NCBI GenBank assembly: GCA_963732845.1
Contig: CAVTBE010000011.1
Location: forward strand, 186,001-250,000
DNA from: CAVSRC01 sp963732845
Lineage (GTDB): Bacteria > Pseudomonadota > Alphaproteobacteria > Rhizobiales > Kaistiaceae
Reading direction: 5' to 3'
Length of the DNA: 64,000 nucleotides
The notes under the pieces: generated by a model
Database searches by the model: none
The model's input: the letters and a program-made list of their open reading frames with translations, nothing else
What the model was told of the DNA's origin: nothing
Shown: one piece after another, positions 55,486 to 64,000 of the stretch
How positions within the stretch are numbered: position 1 is the stretch's first letter
Layout of the letters: the number at the start of each line of letters is the position of its first letter
Made by a program: the position numbers and the translations under genes

Positions 55486-56463
55486 TCACTCGGCTTCGGC
55501 GAGGTAGCGATAGACCGTCAACCGCGAGGTCAGCGCGGTCATGACCGCAACCAGAAAGGCGATGCCCAGCGCTCCCAGATAGCCGATCGGGCCGACGGCG
55601 AAGCGCCCGAAGAGGGCGGAGACCTGCTGGCCGTCGGCGCCGCCGATCGCCGGCACCACGACGAAGGTCAGCGTGGCGAAGAGAAACGCCGCGGCGGCAG
55701 CACCGATGAGCCCGCCGCGCAGGCCCAGCAGCAGGAAATGGCGCTGGAACTCGCGGGCGATGAAGCCGTCTTCGGCGCCGACGATGTGCAGCACCGACAC
55801 CACGCCGCTGTTGACGGCCATGGCGCCGCGGGTGGCGAAGACGACCGAGAGCACGGTTGCGACGAAGACCAGGGCGAGAATGGTCAGCCCGGCGAAGACG
55901 GTGACGTTGGCCATGGATTGCAGGCGCGAGACCCAGCCGGAGTGGTTGTCAAGGCTGGCGCCGCGGACCTCCACCTTGAGGCGGGCATCGAGCGCGGCCA
56001 GGTCGGCCGCCCCCGGGCTTGCCAGCTTGATGACGATGAGGCGCGGAATGGGCAGCGCCGAGAGATCGAGGCCGGAGCCGAGCCAGGGTTCGAGCAGGCG
56101 GGCGGTGGCGTCGTTGTCGAGCACCTGGACCGAGGTGATGCCCGGCATCTTGCGGGCGATCGCGGCGGCGCGGGCGGTCTCGGCGGCGGTATCGACGCCG
56201 TCGATGGGGAGCACCTGGATGGTGACCTCGCGCTCGACGTCGGCCTGCCAGTCGCGCGAGGCGTCGCGCACCAGGGTCACGGCGCCCAGCGTCAGGCAGG
56301 CGAGGAAGCTCATGATGGCGATGACGACGGTCAGCGCATTGGCCGAGACGGTGTTCTCGGGCACGAGCTGGTTGGGCTTCTGCGTGGCGAGCCGCGCCTG
56401 GCGGCGCTGGGCGGCGGCGTGCAGCTTTTGCAGGCGCTCGGCGTCGGTGGCGACGTCAGTCAT
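55486..56463 (-). CDS. ftsX: cell division permease FtsX
   Basis: Membrane half of the FtsEX complex that activates peptidoglycan hydrolases at the division site. 325 residues: a cytosolic start, helix 1 at about 47-67, a periplasmic domain, then three C-terminal helices (about 195-220, 243-275, 290-315). The start ATG 56463 overlaps the ftsE stop by 8 bases. No FtsEX-linked hydrolase gene is adjacent. Confidence 0.9.
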   Translation of the reverse strand: MTDVATDAERLQKLHAAAQRRQARLATQKPNQLVPENTVSANALTVVIAIMSFLACLTLGAVTLVRDASRDWQADVEREVTIQVLPIDGVDTAAETARAAAIARKMPGITSVQVLDNDATARLLEPWLGSGLDLSALPIPRLIVIKLASPGAADLAALDARLKVEVRGASLDNHSGWVSRLQSMANVTVFAGLTILALVFVATVLSVVFATRGAMAVNSGVVSVLHIVGAEDGFIAREFQRHFLLLGLRGGLIGAAAAAFLFATLTFVVVPAIGGADGQQVSALFGRFAVGPIGYLGALGIAFLVAVMTALTSRLTVYRYLAEAE

Positions 56464-57115
56464 AGATGGTGAGCCGCCCTTCCTCGAGCACAAGCCGGCG
56501 CGAATCGAACTGGTTCATCAGGGCGATGTCGTGGGTGGCGATGACCACCGAGGTGCCGAGCCGGTTGAGCTCGACGAACAGGCGCATCAGGCGCGCCGCC
56601 AGCGGCGGATCGACATTGCCGGTCGGCTCGTCGGCCAGCAGGATCTCGGGCCGCGTGATGAGGGCGCGGGCGATGGCGGCGCGCTGCTTCTCGCCGCCGG
56701 AGAGGATCGGCGGAAGGGCGTGCATGCGGTCGCCAAGGCCGACCCAGCGCAGCAGTTCGACCACGTCGCCGCGATAGGCCGATTCCTCGCGGCCGAGAAC
56801 GCGCAGCGGCAGCGCCACGTTCTCGAAGGTGGTGAGGTGGTCGAGCAGGCGGAAATCCTGGAAGACCACGCCGATGCGCCGGCGTACCGAGGGCAGCTCG
56901 GCGCGGCCGATCGACGAGGTATCGCGGCCGAAGAAGGAGAGCAGGCCGCGGGTCGGCCTGAGCGCCAGGAAGAACAGGCGGATGAGCGTCGTCTTGCCGG
57001 CGCCCGACGGGCCGGTGAGGAACTGGAACGACTTCGGCTCGATCTGGAAGGTCAGATCGCGCAGCACTTCCGGTCCCATGCCGTAGCGCAGTCCGACATT
57101 CTCGAAACGGATCAC
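56456..57115 (-). CDS. ftsE: cell division ATP-binding protein FtsE
   Basis: ABC ATPase partner of FtsX, 219 residues. Walker A is GPSGAGKTTL (about 36-45), the signature LSGGEKQRAAIARAL and Walker B ILLADEPTGNVD are intact. Its leader holds a perfect TTAA-N7-TTAAC motif 59 bases upstream of the start, the CtrA consensus, which would place ftsEX under cell-cycle control. Confidence 0.95.
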   Translation of the reverse strand: MIRFENVGLRYGMGPEVLRDLTFQIEPKSFQFLTGPSGAGKTTLIRLFFLALRPTRGLLSFFGRDTSSIGRAELPSVRRRIGVVFQDFRLLDHLTTFENVALPLRVLGREESAYRGDVVELLRWVGLGDRMHALPPILSGGEKQRAAIARALITRPEILLADEPTGNVDPPLAARLMRLFVELNRLGTSVVIATHDIALMNQFDSRRLVLEEGRLTIYD

Positions 57116-57173
57116 GTCGCTGTCCCGTCAATCCCCGCAGCCGCTGGTTTATCTCACTCTTGCAGGGCCGTTG

Positions 57174-57189
57174 TTAAGGTTCTGTTAAC
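57174..57189. promoter_or_regulatory. CtrA-box candidate upstream of ftsE-ftsX
   Basis: TTAA (57174-57177), seven bases GGTTCTG, then TTAAC (57185-57189), an exact match to TTAA-N7-TTAAC. It lies 59 bases before the ftsE start and 119 bases before the divergent zinc-ribbon gene. Confidence 0.55.
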
Positions 57190-57307
57190 GAACAAGTGGT
57201 CGGCTCGCAGGTGTCGAATGCGGGCCGACAACTCAGGATGGTTTCCGAGGCGTTAACCAAATCGGCCTAGGCTTCGCCATGACAAACCATTGGGCTTGGG
57301 TCGTTTC

Positions 57308-57988
57308 ATGGCAATTCTGTGTCCCTCCTGCGCTGCCCGCCAGGCGATCAGCGAAGCCGATATCGGCCATGGCCGCATGCTCCATTGCGACTGGTGCGGC
57401 ACCCGCTGGATCGCCCGCCCCTTTGCGGAGAACCCGTTCCGGCACGTCGCATTCGCAGCCGAGCCCGACGACATCTCCGACGCCATTGTGATCGAGCATA
57501 GCGCACCCGGCGGCCGCCATCGCCCCGGTTCTTCGCGTCGCGAGCGCAAGCCGCCCTTCCTGCTGACCGATCGCGCGTGGTTCAAGGGAGTGGGCGTGGC
57601 GCTTGCCGTGATCGCGGTCTTCTTCGCGCTGCGCGTGCCACTGGTCGCCGCGCTGCCGCAGGACCAGCTGTCGGCCGAGACGCAGCAGCTCGCCTTCCAG
57701 CGGGTGCACAGCGAGACGACGGTGAAGAACGGCGTCAAGACGCTGGTGGTCGAAGGCGAACTGCTCAACACATCGGCCGGCGACGTCGCGGTTCCCGCCA
57801 TCCTGGTCTCGCTGCGCTCGGCGGCGGGCAAGGAGGTCTATTCCTGGCTGGTCGAGCCGACCAAGGCGGGACTGGCGCCGGGTGCCTCGATCGGGTTCCG
57901 CAGCGCCGTGTCGGGGCCGCCGGACGATGCCAGCCAGGTCACCATCAAGCTCGCTCAGCGGCAGAACCAGATCATCGGGATGCGTTGA
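57308..57988 (+). CDS. zinc-ribbon plus DUF3426-like membrane protein
   Basis: A 226-residue protein with an N-terminal zinc ribbon: MAILCPSCAAR (first Cys pair) and HCDWCGTRW (second pair) at about 5-34. A Pro/Arg-rich linker, one membrane helix (about 93-113) and an extracytoplasmic beta domain (EGELLNTSAGDVAVPAILVS) like DUF3426 follow. Start ATG 57308 is the closest to the ribbon; 57290 is alternative. Immediately upstream of hpt (stop and start adjacent). Function unknown. Confidence 0.8.
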   Translation: MAILCPSCAARQAISEADIGHGRMLHCDWCGTRWIARPFAENPFRHVAFAAEPDDISDAIVIEHSAPGGRHRPGSSRRERKPPFLLTDRAWFKGVGVALAVIAVFFALRVPLVAALPQDQLSAETQQLAFQRVHSETTVKNGVKTLVVEGELLNTSAGDVAVPAILVSLRSAAGKEVYSWLVEPTKAGLAPGASIGFRSAVSGPPDDASQVTIKLAQRQNQIIGMR

Positions 57989-58536
57989 ATGCCGCGTGTC
58001 AGAGGGCGGACGATCCGTGTTCTTTTCGACGCGGAAACGATCGCGGCGCGTAACCGTGAGATCGCCAGCGAGATTGCCGAGGAGGGCTACCGCAATCTGC
58101 TGGTCGTCGCCATTCTCAAGGGCAGCTTCGTTTTCGCCGCCGACCTTCTGCGCGCGCTGCACGACGCCGGTCTGTCGCCCGAGGTGGAGTTTCTGTCGCT
58201 GTCGAGCTACGGCGCGGGCACCGCGTCGTCGGGCGAGGTGCGGCTGGTGCGCGACATCGAAAGCGACGTGGCCGGCCGCGACGTGCTGCTCATCGACGAC
58301 ATCCTGGAATCGGGGCGCACGCTCGCGTTTGCGCGCGCGCTGATGGTCAAGCGCGGCGCGGCGCGGGCAGCGGTGGCGGTTCTCCTGGAGAAGCCCGGCA
58401 AGCTGGTACAGCCGCTCAAGGCCGAGCACGTCGGCTTCGTCTGTCCCGACCTGTTCGTCGTCGGCTACGGCATGGATGCGGCCCACGCCTTCCGTGAACT
58501 GCCCTTTGTCGGCGTGGTCGAGGAGCGCAAGCCTAG
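57989..58536 (+). CDS. hpt: hypoxanthine phosphoribosyltransferase, stop shifted
   Basis: Salvages hypoxanthine (and guanine) to IMP/GMP. The PRPP loop LLIDDILESGRTL and the YGMDAAHAFRELPFVGVV end are intact over about 180 residues. The natural end looks like EERKP followed by a TAG within the CTAG at 58533-58536, but as written the C run before it is one base short (AAGCCTAG), so the frame runs on to 58663 with a basic antisense-like tail. The same CTAG sharing with a convergent gene is seen at 20833. Catalytic part unaffected. Confidence 0.85.
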
Positions 58537-61043
58537 AATTGCTCGAGCAGGCGTTCGAGGTAGTCGCGCTCCAGCGCCGGCCGGTAGGATTCGCCGAGCC
58601 GCTTCCGGATCGCGTCGAGGATCTCGCGGGCGCGCTGCGTATCGATCTCGTCGGGAACCTTGACGGTGGTGCCGAGGTCCGGCCCGAGCGTCTGCTGCGG
58701 CCGGCCGAGCGGATCCTGATTGGGGAAATTGCCGCCGCGGCGCATGCCGAGGCCCTGGCCGCGGCCCTGTCCCTGACGGTTGGCGAGCTGCTGGCTGAGA
58801 CCCTGTGCGCCCTGGCGCAGCGCGTCGAGCGCCTCGCCCTGGCTGCCGACGGCGTCGCCGGTCTGGCCCTGGCCGATCTGCCCTTCGGCGCGGCCCATGG
58901 CCTGACCGGCCTGGTCGAGCTTGCCGGTCGGGTCGAGGCCCATGCCCTGCAACTGCTGCATCAGCTTGCCGAGGCCCTGCTGCAGCGCCTGCTGCTGCTG
59001 TTGCAGGTCCTTGAGCGCCTGCTGCAACTCTTCCTTGGTCATCGGCTGTCCGCTGCCGTCCGGGTTCTGGCCCTGATCGGCGCGGTAGGTGCGGTTCATC
59101 AGCTCTTCCTGCTTGCGGATCATGTCACCAAGCTGGTTGAGGCTCTGCATCGCCTGGCTGTTCTGCTGGCCGCCCTGCTGCGGCCGGCCGGCCTGCAGGC
59201 TTTCCAGCATGTTCTGCAACTCGGAGAGCATCTGGCGGGCGGCGTCGCGAGCGCCGGTGCGCGCCAGGTTCTCGATGCGGTCGAGCATGCGTTCGAGGTC
59301 CTGCTGGCGCAGCGTCTGGACGTTGGCGTTGGGCGGAATGTTGTTCGCCTGCGGGTTCTTCTGCGCTTCGTTGGCCAGCGCCTGCAGGAACTGCTGCATG
59401 GCCTGGCGCAGGTTCTCGGTGAGCTTCTTGATCTCCTCATCGGAGGCGCCGTTCTCCAGCGCCTTCCGCAAGGCCTCCTGGGCGTCGCGCAGCGACTGGG
59501 CGGCGAGCGACAGGTTGCCGTCCTCGATGCCGAGCGCGATCGTCCACAGATAGTCGACGACGCCCCTGAGCTCGTCGTCGCCACGGGCATGGATCAGCCG
59601 GAAATAGGCGGAGCGCAGGGCCAGGAAATTGCCGAGACCGTCGATCTTGTCGGGCGCCACGGTGAGCGCGTCGAGCGCGTCGGCGACGCGGTCGGCGGCG
59701 TTGGCATCGAGCGCCAGCCTGGCACGCTGCTCGACCACGGCGCGGGCGAGCGGGTTGGTGAAATTGCGGGCGGGCAGGGTGAATTCGATCGGGGCACTCC
59801 TGCCTTCCTGCTTGGCCTCGTCGGCGGCGACCAGCGTCAGCTTGACCTTGGCGCCGGCCCAGGGATGGGCAGTAAGGTCGCGGATGGTGTTGCCGGTGCC
59901 GTTGCGCACCCTGAGCTGGGGCAGCGACAGGGGCAGGGCCGGGGCGTCATAAAGCGGCCGCGCATCACCGGTCGCGGGATCGGCGAGCGGTGTGATCTCG
60001 CCGCGGGCGGCGACGACGCCGTAGTCGTCCTCAAGCGAATAGGAGAGCGCCAGGGCGCCGCTGGCTTCCGCATGGGGCTCGCCGACCAGGGCAATCTTCG
60101 GCGGCCTGTCGGGCTCCACGGCGAAGTCCCAGCCGGTGATCTCGTGGCCGGACTTCTCGACGGTGACGCTGCCGGCGCGCGCCAGCGTAACGCTGTGCTC
60201 GAGCGGCGCCGCGGGATCGTTGGCGGCCGCCTGGCGCGGCGCGGCCGGTGCGACCGGCGCCGGCTTGCCGCCGTCGGAGGCCATCACGGCGAGATCGTGG
60301 CTGCCGCCGGTGCGCACGGTGACGACGCTGCCGACGGGCACGGAATACCGGGTTCCCGGCGGCTTGGCGGCTTCACCGGTGAGGAAGATCGGCGCCCGGC
60401 CGGTATAGGCCGGCGGCGTCACCCAGGCGTCGATGCGGGCGATGGCCGCGGCGGTGGTCTCGCCGCCGCGGAAGGCTTCGCCGAGGCGGGCGATGCGTTC
60501 CGGCCCGGCCACGACAAAGCCGACGACGAAGAGCAGCAGGACGAGGAAGCGCAGCGCGTAGGGGTCGCGGGCCGCCAGACGCGGCGCCGGCAGGCCGGCA
60601 TGCAGGCGGTCGAGCGCGGTCAGCACGCGCCGGCGATGGGCCTCCCACAGCGCCCGGCCGACAGGATCGTCGGGGCGCGAGGCCAAGCGATCGGTAAAGG
60701 CGGTGGCCGGCCGGTGGAGCGCCCCGGTCGCCTGCTCGACGCGGGCGAAGGCGGCGGCGCGCGACGGCCAGGCGAAGCCGAGCGCCCGCCAGGCGAACCA
60801 GACGATGGCGGCGAGGAACAGGGCGAGGACGGCGAGGCGCACCGGCATCGCCGCAATGCGCCACAGGCCGAACCAGGAAAGCGCCGCATACAGGGCGGCC
60901 AGCACCAGGAAGGGTGCGATCAGCGGCCACAGCCGCTCCCAGACCAAAGCGAGGCGCGCACGAGCGACGGCGCGGGCAATGCGCACCGTTGCGGTCTTCT
61001 CCAGATCGTCGCCGGGCCGCCGGTTCGCTGTGGAATCGGTCAT
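58533..61043 (-). CDS. DUF4175 (TIGR02302) membrane protein
   Basis: A very large, 836-residue protein. Two N-terminal membrane helices (about 43-65 and 68-88), a third at about 160-180, then a beta-rich domain, and a C-terminal third with Gln/Asn-rich coiled-coil repeats (MQSLNQLGDMIRKQEELMNR, LKDLQQQQQALQQGLGKLMQ). It matches the TIGR02302/DUF4175 family of unknown function in alphaproteobacteria. Start ATG 61043; a frame to 61100 also exists. Envelope-related function is likely from topology, not proved. Confidence 0.85.
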   Translation of the reverse strand: MTDSTANRRPGDDLEKTATVRIARAVARARLALVWERLWPLIAPFLVLAALYAALSWFGLWRIAAMPVRLAVLALFLAAIVWFAWRALGFAWPSRAAAFARVEQATGALHRPATAFTDRLASRPDDPVGRALWEAHRRRVLTALDRLHAGLPAPRLAARDPYALRFLVLLLFVVGFVVAGPERIARLGEAFRGGETTAAAIARIDAWVTPPAYTGRAPIFLTGEAAKPPGTRYSVPVGSVVTVRTGGSHDLAVMASDGGKPAPVAPAAPRQAAANDPAAPLEHSVTLARAGSVTVEKSGHEITGWDFAVEPDRPPKIALVGEPHAEASGALALSYSLEDDYGVVAARGEITPLADPATGDARPLYDAPALPLSLPQLRVRNGTGNTIRDLTAHPWAGAKVKLTLVAADEAKQEGRSAPIEFTLPARNFTNPLARAVVEQRARLALDANAADRVADALDALTVAPDKIDGLGNFLALRSAYFRLIHARGDDELRGVVDYLWTIALGIEDGNLSLAAQSLRDAQEALRKALENGASDEEIKKLTENLRQAMQQFLQALANEAQKNPQANNIPPNANVQTLRQQDLERMLDRIENLARTGARDAARQMLSELQNMLESLQAGRPQQGGQQNSQAMQSLNQLGDMIRKQEELMNRTYRADQGQNPDGSGQPMTKEELQQALKDLQQQQQALQQGLGKLMQQLQGMGLDPTGKLDQAGQAMGRAEGQIGQGQTGDAVGSQGEALDALRQGAQGLSQQLANRQGQGRGQGLGMRRGGNFPNQDPLGRPQQTLGPDLGTTVKVPDEIDTQRAREILDAIRKRLGESYRPALERDYLERLLEQF

Positions 61044-61228
61044 GCGCCTCCGTCTAGAGCCCCCCACGCCGGCGAAAATCGTAGCATAAACTGTGCCCAA
61101 AGCGAGGCAGGGGACGTCCCCCCGCCTTCACAACTGCGGCACTGGCACGACGCTCCTCAGAGCCAGAGGCCGATGCGGTTCCTGCCGATCAGTGTCAGAG
61201 GCCCGGTGCGCCTCCTCCATGCTGCGGG

Positions 61229-61570
61229 CTAGACGAGCGCCGCCGCACCGAGTTCCTTGCGCCAGTGTGCCTCACGCTCCTTGAGGAGAAGCGGGATCAT
61301 CGTCTCGTTTTCGTGGCGGATTTCTTCGAGAATTTCGAAGGCGAAGGCCGACTCCCCATGGGTGTTCCAGGCCTGTTGCAGGCTCCGGCCCGGAAAGCCG
61401 CCCATGCGCAGCTGAAACCACAGCCCGTTCTGCCGTTTGTCGAGATCGGGTGCTTGCGCGACCCAGCTCTCGCCGCTGGCCGAACAGCGTATCGCAAAAA
61501 TGCCCGCCCGGACCTTCTGCTCCTTGTAGCTGCGTGCGAGTTCTTTCTTGCGGGCATTATCCATGGGCAT
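61229..61570 (-). CDS. GIY-YIG nuclease-family protein
   Basis: A 113-residue single-domain protein. The GIY-YIG-like strand is AGIFAIRCSASGESWVAQAP, the following NGLWFQLRMGGFPGRSLQQAW helix holds the Arg, and the Glu is in FEILEEIRHENE. Members of this short Rhizobiales-type group are annotated as nucleases, but activity is not proved. Start MPMDNARKKELA at 61570 or the in-frame ATG at 61564. Lies between DUF4175 and lysA with no operon link. Confidence 0.75.
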   Translation of the reverse strand: MPMDNARKKELARSYKEQKVRAGIFAIRCSASGESWVAQAPDLDKRQNGLWFQLRMGGFPGRSLQQAWNTHGESAFAFEILEEIRHENETMIPLLLKEREAHWRKELGAAALV

Positions 61571-61624
61571 TCCTTCCGATACGTCCGACGGCGCTAAGGT
61601 CCGACCTTGGCTGCCTTGGGCACG

Positions 61625-62893
61625 TCACGTCAGCCAGGGCGCCAGGCGATCCATGCCGATCAGATCGTCATAGGTCTGGCGCGGGCGGACGACCGCCCAG
61701 TCGGCGCCCTTGACCATGACTTCGGCAGCCAGCGGGTGGGTGTTGTAGGTCGAGCCCTGGACGGCGCCATAGGCGCCGGCGGTCATGACCGCCACCAGAT
61801 CGCCTTCCTTGAGCGGCGGCAGGCGCCGGCCGAGGGCTAGGTAATCGCCGGTCTCGCAGATGCCGCCGACCACGTCGGCGACGATCGGCTCGGCGCCGGG
61901 GGCGGGCTGCACCACCGGGCGGATGTCGTGATGGGCGTCGTAAAGCGTCGGGCGGATGAGATCGTTCATGCCGGCGTCGAGAATGACGAAGGTCTTGGCG
62001 GTGCCCTGCTTGATGTACTCGACTCTGGCGACCAGGATGCCGGCATTGCCGACGAAGACGCGGCCGGGCTCGAGCAGGATGCGGACGCCGAGATTGCCGA
62101 GCCGGCGGCGGATGATCTCGGCATAGGCGGACGGCGGCGGCGGGGCGGGATCGTCGAGGCGGTAGGGGATGCCGAGGCCGCCGCCGCCATCGACATGGTC
62201 GATCGTGTGGCCCTCGGCGCGCAGGTCGCGTACCAGGTCGGCCAGCCGCCCGTAGGCGGTGTCGTAGGGCTCCATGTCGATGATCTGGCTGCCGATATGC
62301 ATGTCGACGCCGCTCACCCTGATGCCGGGCAGGGCGGCGGCACGGGCATAGACGGCGCGGGCCTCGGCATAGGGTACGCCGAACTTGTTCTCCGCCTTGC
62401 CGGTGGTGATCTTGGCGTGTGTGCGGGCGTCAACGTCCGGGTTGACCCGGATGGCGATGGTGACGGTGGCGCCCTTCGATGCGGCGATGCCTGAGATGCG
62501 CTCCAGCTCCGGCTCCGATTCGACGTTGAAGCAGAGGATGCCGGTGTCGATGGCAAGCGCGATCTCGCGGGCCGACTTGGCGACGCCGGAAAAGACGATT
62601 GTGTCAGGGCTGGCGCCGGCGGCCAGCGCCCGGCGCAACTCTCCCTCCGACACCACGTCGAGCCCCGCCCCCTCCGCCACGAAGGTGCGGATCACCGACT
62701 GGTTGGAGTTCGCCTTCATGGCGTAGCAGATGAGCGTGTCGAGATAGGCAAAGGCCTCGCGGAAGACGCGGATGTGGCGGGTCAGCGTCGCCGTCGCATA
62801 GCAGTAGAAAGGCGTCCCCACTTGCGCGGCGATCGCCGGCAAGGGCACGTCCTCGGCGTGGAGCACGCCGGCGCGGTAGTCGAAGTGATTCAC
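61625..62893 (-). CDS. lysA: diaminopimelate decarboxylase
   Basis: PLP enzyme making lysine from meso-diaminopimelate, 422 residues. The PLP lysine K60 is in ICYAMKANSNQ, the HIGSQI block holds a phosphate-contact region, and GGGLGIPY and the CESxD-like CETGDYLALGR carry the catalytic Cys. Ends with the fold-typical PRQTYDDL. Head of the common lysA-lipoprotein-argH run. Confidence 0.95.
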   Translation of the reverse strand: MNHFDYRAGVLHAEDVPLPAIAAQVGTPFYCYATATLTRHIRVFREAFAYLDTLICYAMKANSNQSVIRTFVAEGAGLDVVSEGELRRALAAGASPDTIVFSGVAKSAREIALAIDTGILCFNVESEPELERISGIAASKGATVTIAIRVNPDVDARTHAKITTGKAENKFGVPYAEARAVYARAAALPGIRVSGVDMHIGSQIIDMEPYDTAYGRLADLVRDLRAEGHTIDHVDGGGGLGIPYRLDDPAPPPPSAYAEIIRRRLGNLGVRILLEPGRVFVGNAGILVARVEYIKQGTAKTFVILDAGMNDLIRPTLYDAHHDIRPVVQPAPGAEPIVADVVGGICETGDYLALGRRLPPLKEGDLVAVMTAGAYGAVQGSTYNTHPLAAEVMVKGADWAVVRPRQTYDDLIGMDRLAPWLT

Positions 62894-62911
62894 GGAAAAA
62901 CCCGTAGAGTT

Positions 62912-63133
62912 CTAGAGAAGCCAGTCGAGGAAGAACGGCTTGCCGGGTTTTTTCGGGGCGGGTGCGGGCGCCGGTGCGCCGGTGTCGTCGGTCACCGCCG
63001 GGCTCGGCGGCGGGTCGAGCGTCGCCTTGCGGCCGCAACCGGTTAGCCCGATGGACAGCACGACAATGCTGGCAACGAGCACGCGGGAAAGAATTCTGCG
63101 GTCGGCAGGCGCCACGGCCACCCCCAGCTTCAT
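62912..63133 (-). CDS. small lipoprotein (LptM-like)
   Basis: A 73-residue lipoprotein with an N-terminal helix (about 15-33) and the lipobox LTGCGRK, then a Pro-rich tail ending KKPGKPFFLDWLL. Position between lysA and argH matches the LptM/YifL family, which helps LPS transporter assembly. Start ATG 63133; longer in-frame starts to 63208 add non-typical residues. Confidence 0.75.
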   Translation of the reverse strand: MKLGVAVAPADRRILSRVLVASIVVLSIGLTGCGRKATLDPPPSPAVTDDTGAPAPAPAPKKPGKPFFLDWLL

Positions 63134-63204
63134 AGAACGCCCGAGCCGCCTGGAGCGACCCGGAACCAGTTGCATCATAGTCAATCCGACAGCGGGCGCC
63201 ACCG

Positions 63205-64000
63205 TCAAGTTTGCCGCAAATGCCCCTTTTCCTTCGCCAGCCGCCTCAGCCAGCGGCGGGCCTCACGGCGGACGTTCTCCGGCGCCGTGCCGCCGAAACT
63301 GCGGCGGCTTTTCACCGACTGGCGCACCGAAAGCACCGAAAAGACGGCGTCGCTGATGCGCGGCTCAATCGCCTGGAGGGCGTCGAGCGGCAGCCGCTCG
63401 AGCGCCGCCCCGCGGCGTTCGGCTTCCGCGACGATCCGTCCGGTGACGTGATGGGCCTCGCGGAAGGGCAGGCCGAGGGTGCGCACCAGCCAGTCGGCAA
63501 GGTCGGTGGCGGTGGAAAAGCCGGCTCCGGCCGCCGCGCGCATGGCCCGAATGTCCGGCTCCATGTCGGCGACCATGCCCGTCATTACCGCAAGCGACAG
63601 TTCGAGCGATTCGCAGGCGTCAAAGACCGGCTCCTTGTCCTCCTGCATGTCCTTGGCGTAGGCGAGCGGCAGCCCCTTGAGCACGACGATGAGGCCGGTG
63701 AGCGCGCCGACGATGCGCCCCGTTTTGGCGCGCACCAGCTCGGCTGCGTCGGGATTGCGCTTCTGCGGCATGATCGAGGAGCCGGTGGTGAACCTGTCCG
63801 ACAGGCGCACGAAGCGGAAGCCGCCCGACGACCAGATGACGATCTCCTCGGCGAAGCGGGAGAGGTGGACGGCGCAGAGGCTGGCGGCGGCGAGCACCTC
63901 GACGGCGAAGTCGCGGTCGGAGACGGCGTCGAGCGAATTGGCCGCCGGCCGGTCGAAGCCGAGCGCGGCGGCTGTCGCCTGCCGGTCGATGGGGAAGGAG
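63205..64000 (-). CDS. argH: argininosuccinate lyase, 5' end off the window
   Basis: C-terminal two thirds of the enzyme that splits argininosuccinate to arginine and fumarate. The superfamily signature GSSIMPQKRNPD is present, and the C-terminal domain (QAIEPRISDAVFSVLSVRQS, GGTAPENVRREARRWL) ends at 63205. About 265 codons are visible; the start lies beyond base 64000. Follows the typical lysA / lipoprotein / argH order, although all three are on the minus strand so argH is first in transcription. Confidence 0.93.
   Translation of the reverse strand, partial: SFPIDRQATAAALGFDRPAANSLDAVSDRDFAVEVLAAASLCAVHLSRFAEEIVIWSSGGFRFVRLSDRFTTGSSIMPQKRNPDAAELVRAKTGRIVGALTGLIVVLKGLPLAYAKDMQEDKEPVFDACESLELSLAVMTGMVADMEPDIRAMRAAAGAGFSTATDLADWLVRTLGLPFREAHHVTGRIVAEAERRGAALERLPLDALQAIEPRISDAVFSVLSVRQSVKSRRSFGGTAPENVRREARRWLRRLAKEKGHLRQT

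Overview
The window reads as the chromosome of an alphaproteobacterium, most likely a member of the Hyphomicrobiales (Rhizobiales). The support is high-GC coding DNA with tight gene packing and several gene neighbourhoods common in that order: phaR facing phaA-phaB, metX-metW facing hisC-tyrC followed by a DUF2125 gene, the lysA / small lipoprotein / argH run, ftsE-ftsX, an Extensin_C protein, DUF1344 proteins, and sites of the form TTAA-N7-TTAAC that look like CtrA boxes. No genus can be named from the sequence alone. No rRNA, tRNA or CRISPR array was seen.

Layout. 1-4.4 kb: an envelope or polysaccharide-like group (GNAT/CelD-like acyltransferase, FAD oxidoreductase, an AMP-ligase-like protein that lacks its P-loop, NodB-type polysaccharide deacetylase). 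4.5-5.7 kb: an ISAs1-family insertion sequence inside a palindromic repeat. 6.0-15 kb: sugar-acid and small-molecule catabolism (FAH-fold enzyme, UxaA/GarD dehydratase, ribokinase, 4-OT tautomerase), two tandem DUF1344 genes with matching terminators, a MarR-controlled and a MerR-controlled divergent pair. 15-18.6 kb: pyruvate carboxylase broken by one base. 18.8-27 kb: hydrolase, orphan protein, extensin-like protein, macrodomain hydrolase, TPP-dependent decarboxylase, small exported proteins, a cytochrome c and bdhA. 27.2-30.4 kb: zur, ispG, an SPFH protein. 30.6-34.9 kb: dense composite palindromic repeats flanking a strikingly AT-rich insert that encodes a SIR2-NTPase-helical repeat protein of the kind used in anti-phage defence. 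35-42.4 kb: ispA, mtgA, rpmF, an EAL-domain protein with a dead GGDEF, and the PHB genes phaR/phaA/phaB. 42.4-52.8 kb: NYN-domain protein, HAD dehalogenase, gloB-cupin pair, methyltransferases, metW-metX, hisC-tyrC. 52.9-64 kb: ChaC, PlsC, YdcF, ftsX-ftsE, zinc-ribbon protein, hpt, the large DUF4175 protein, GIY-YIG protein, lysA, lipoprotein, argH (cut by the window end).

How the genes work together. PHB turnover is well represented: PhaA and PhaB make 3-hydroxybutyryl-CoA, PhaR is the likely granule-responsive repressor of the divergent promoter, and BdhA reconnects 3-hydroxybutyrate to acetoacetate. Amino-acid synthesis is represented by metX/metW, hisC/tyrC, lysA and argH. Cell division and envelope growth are represented by ftsEX, mtgA, plsC and DUF4175.

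A recurring oddity is single-base disruption of otherwise intact reading frames at about 5681, 7510, 15376, 32440, 33290, 47502 and 58531, mostly in short homopolymers. This pattern could be assembly or sequencing error as easily as gene decay, and it affects the SIR2 defence gene twice. The most interesting candidate system is that AT-rich SIR2-STAND gene at 31428-33725 in its cradle of repeats.
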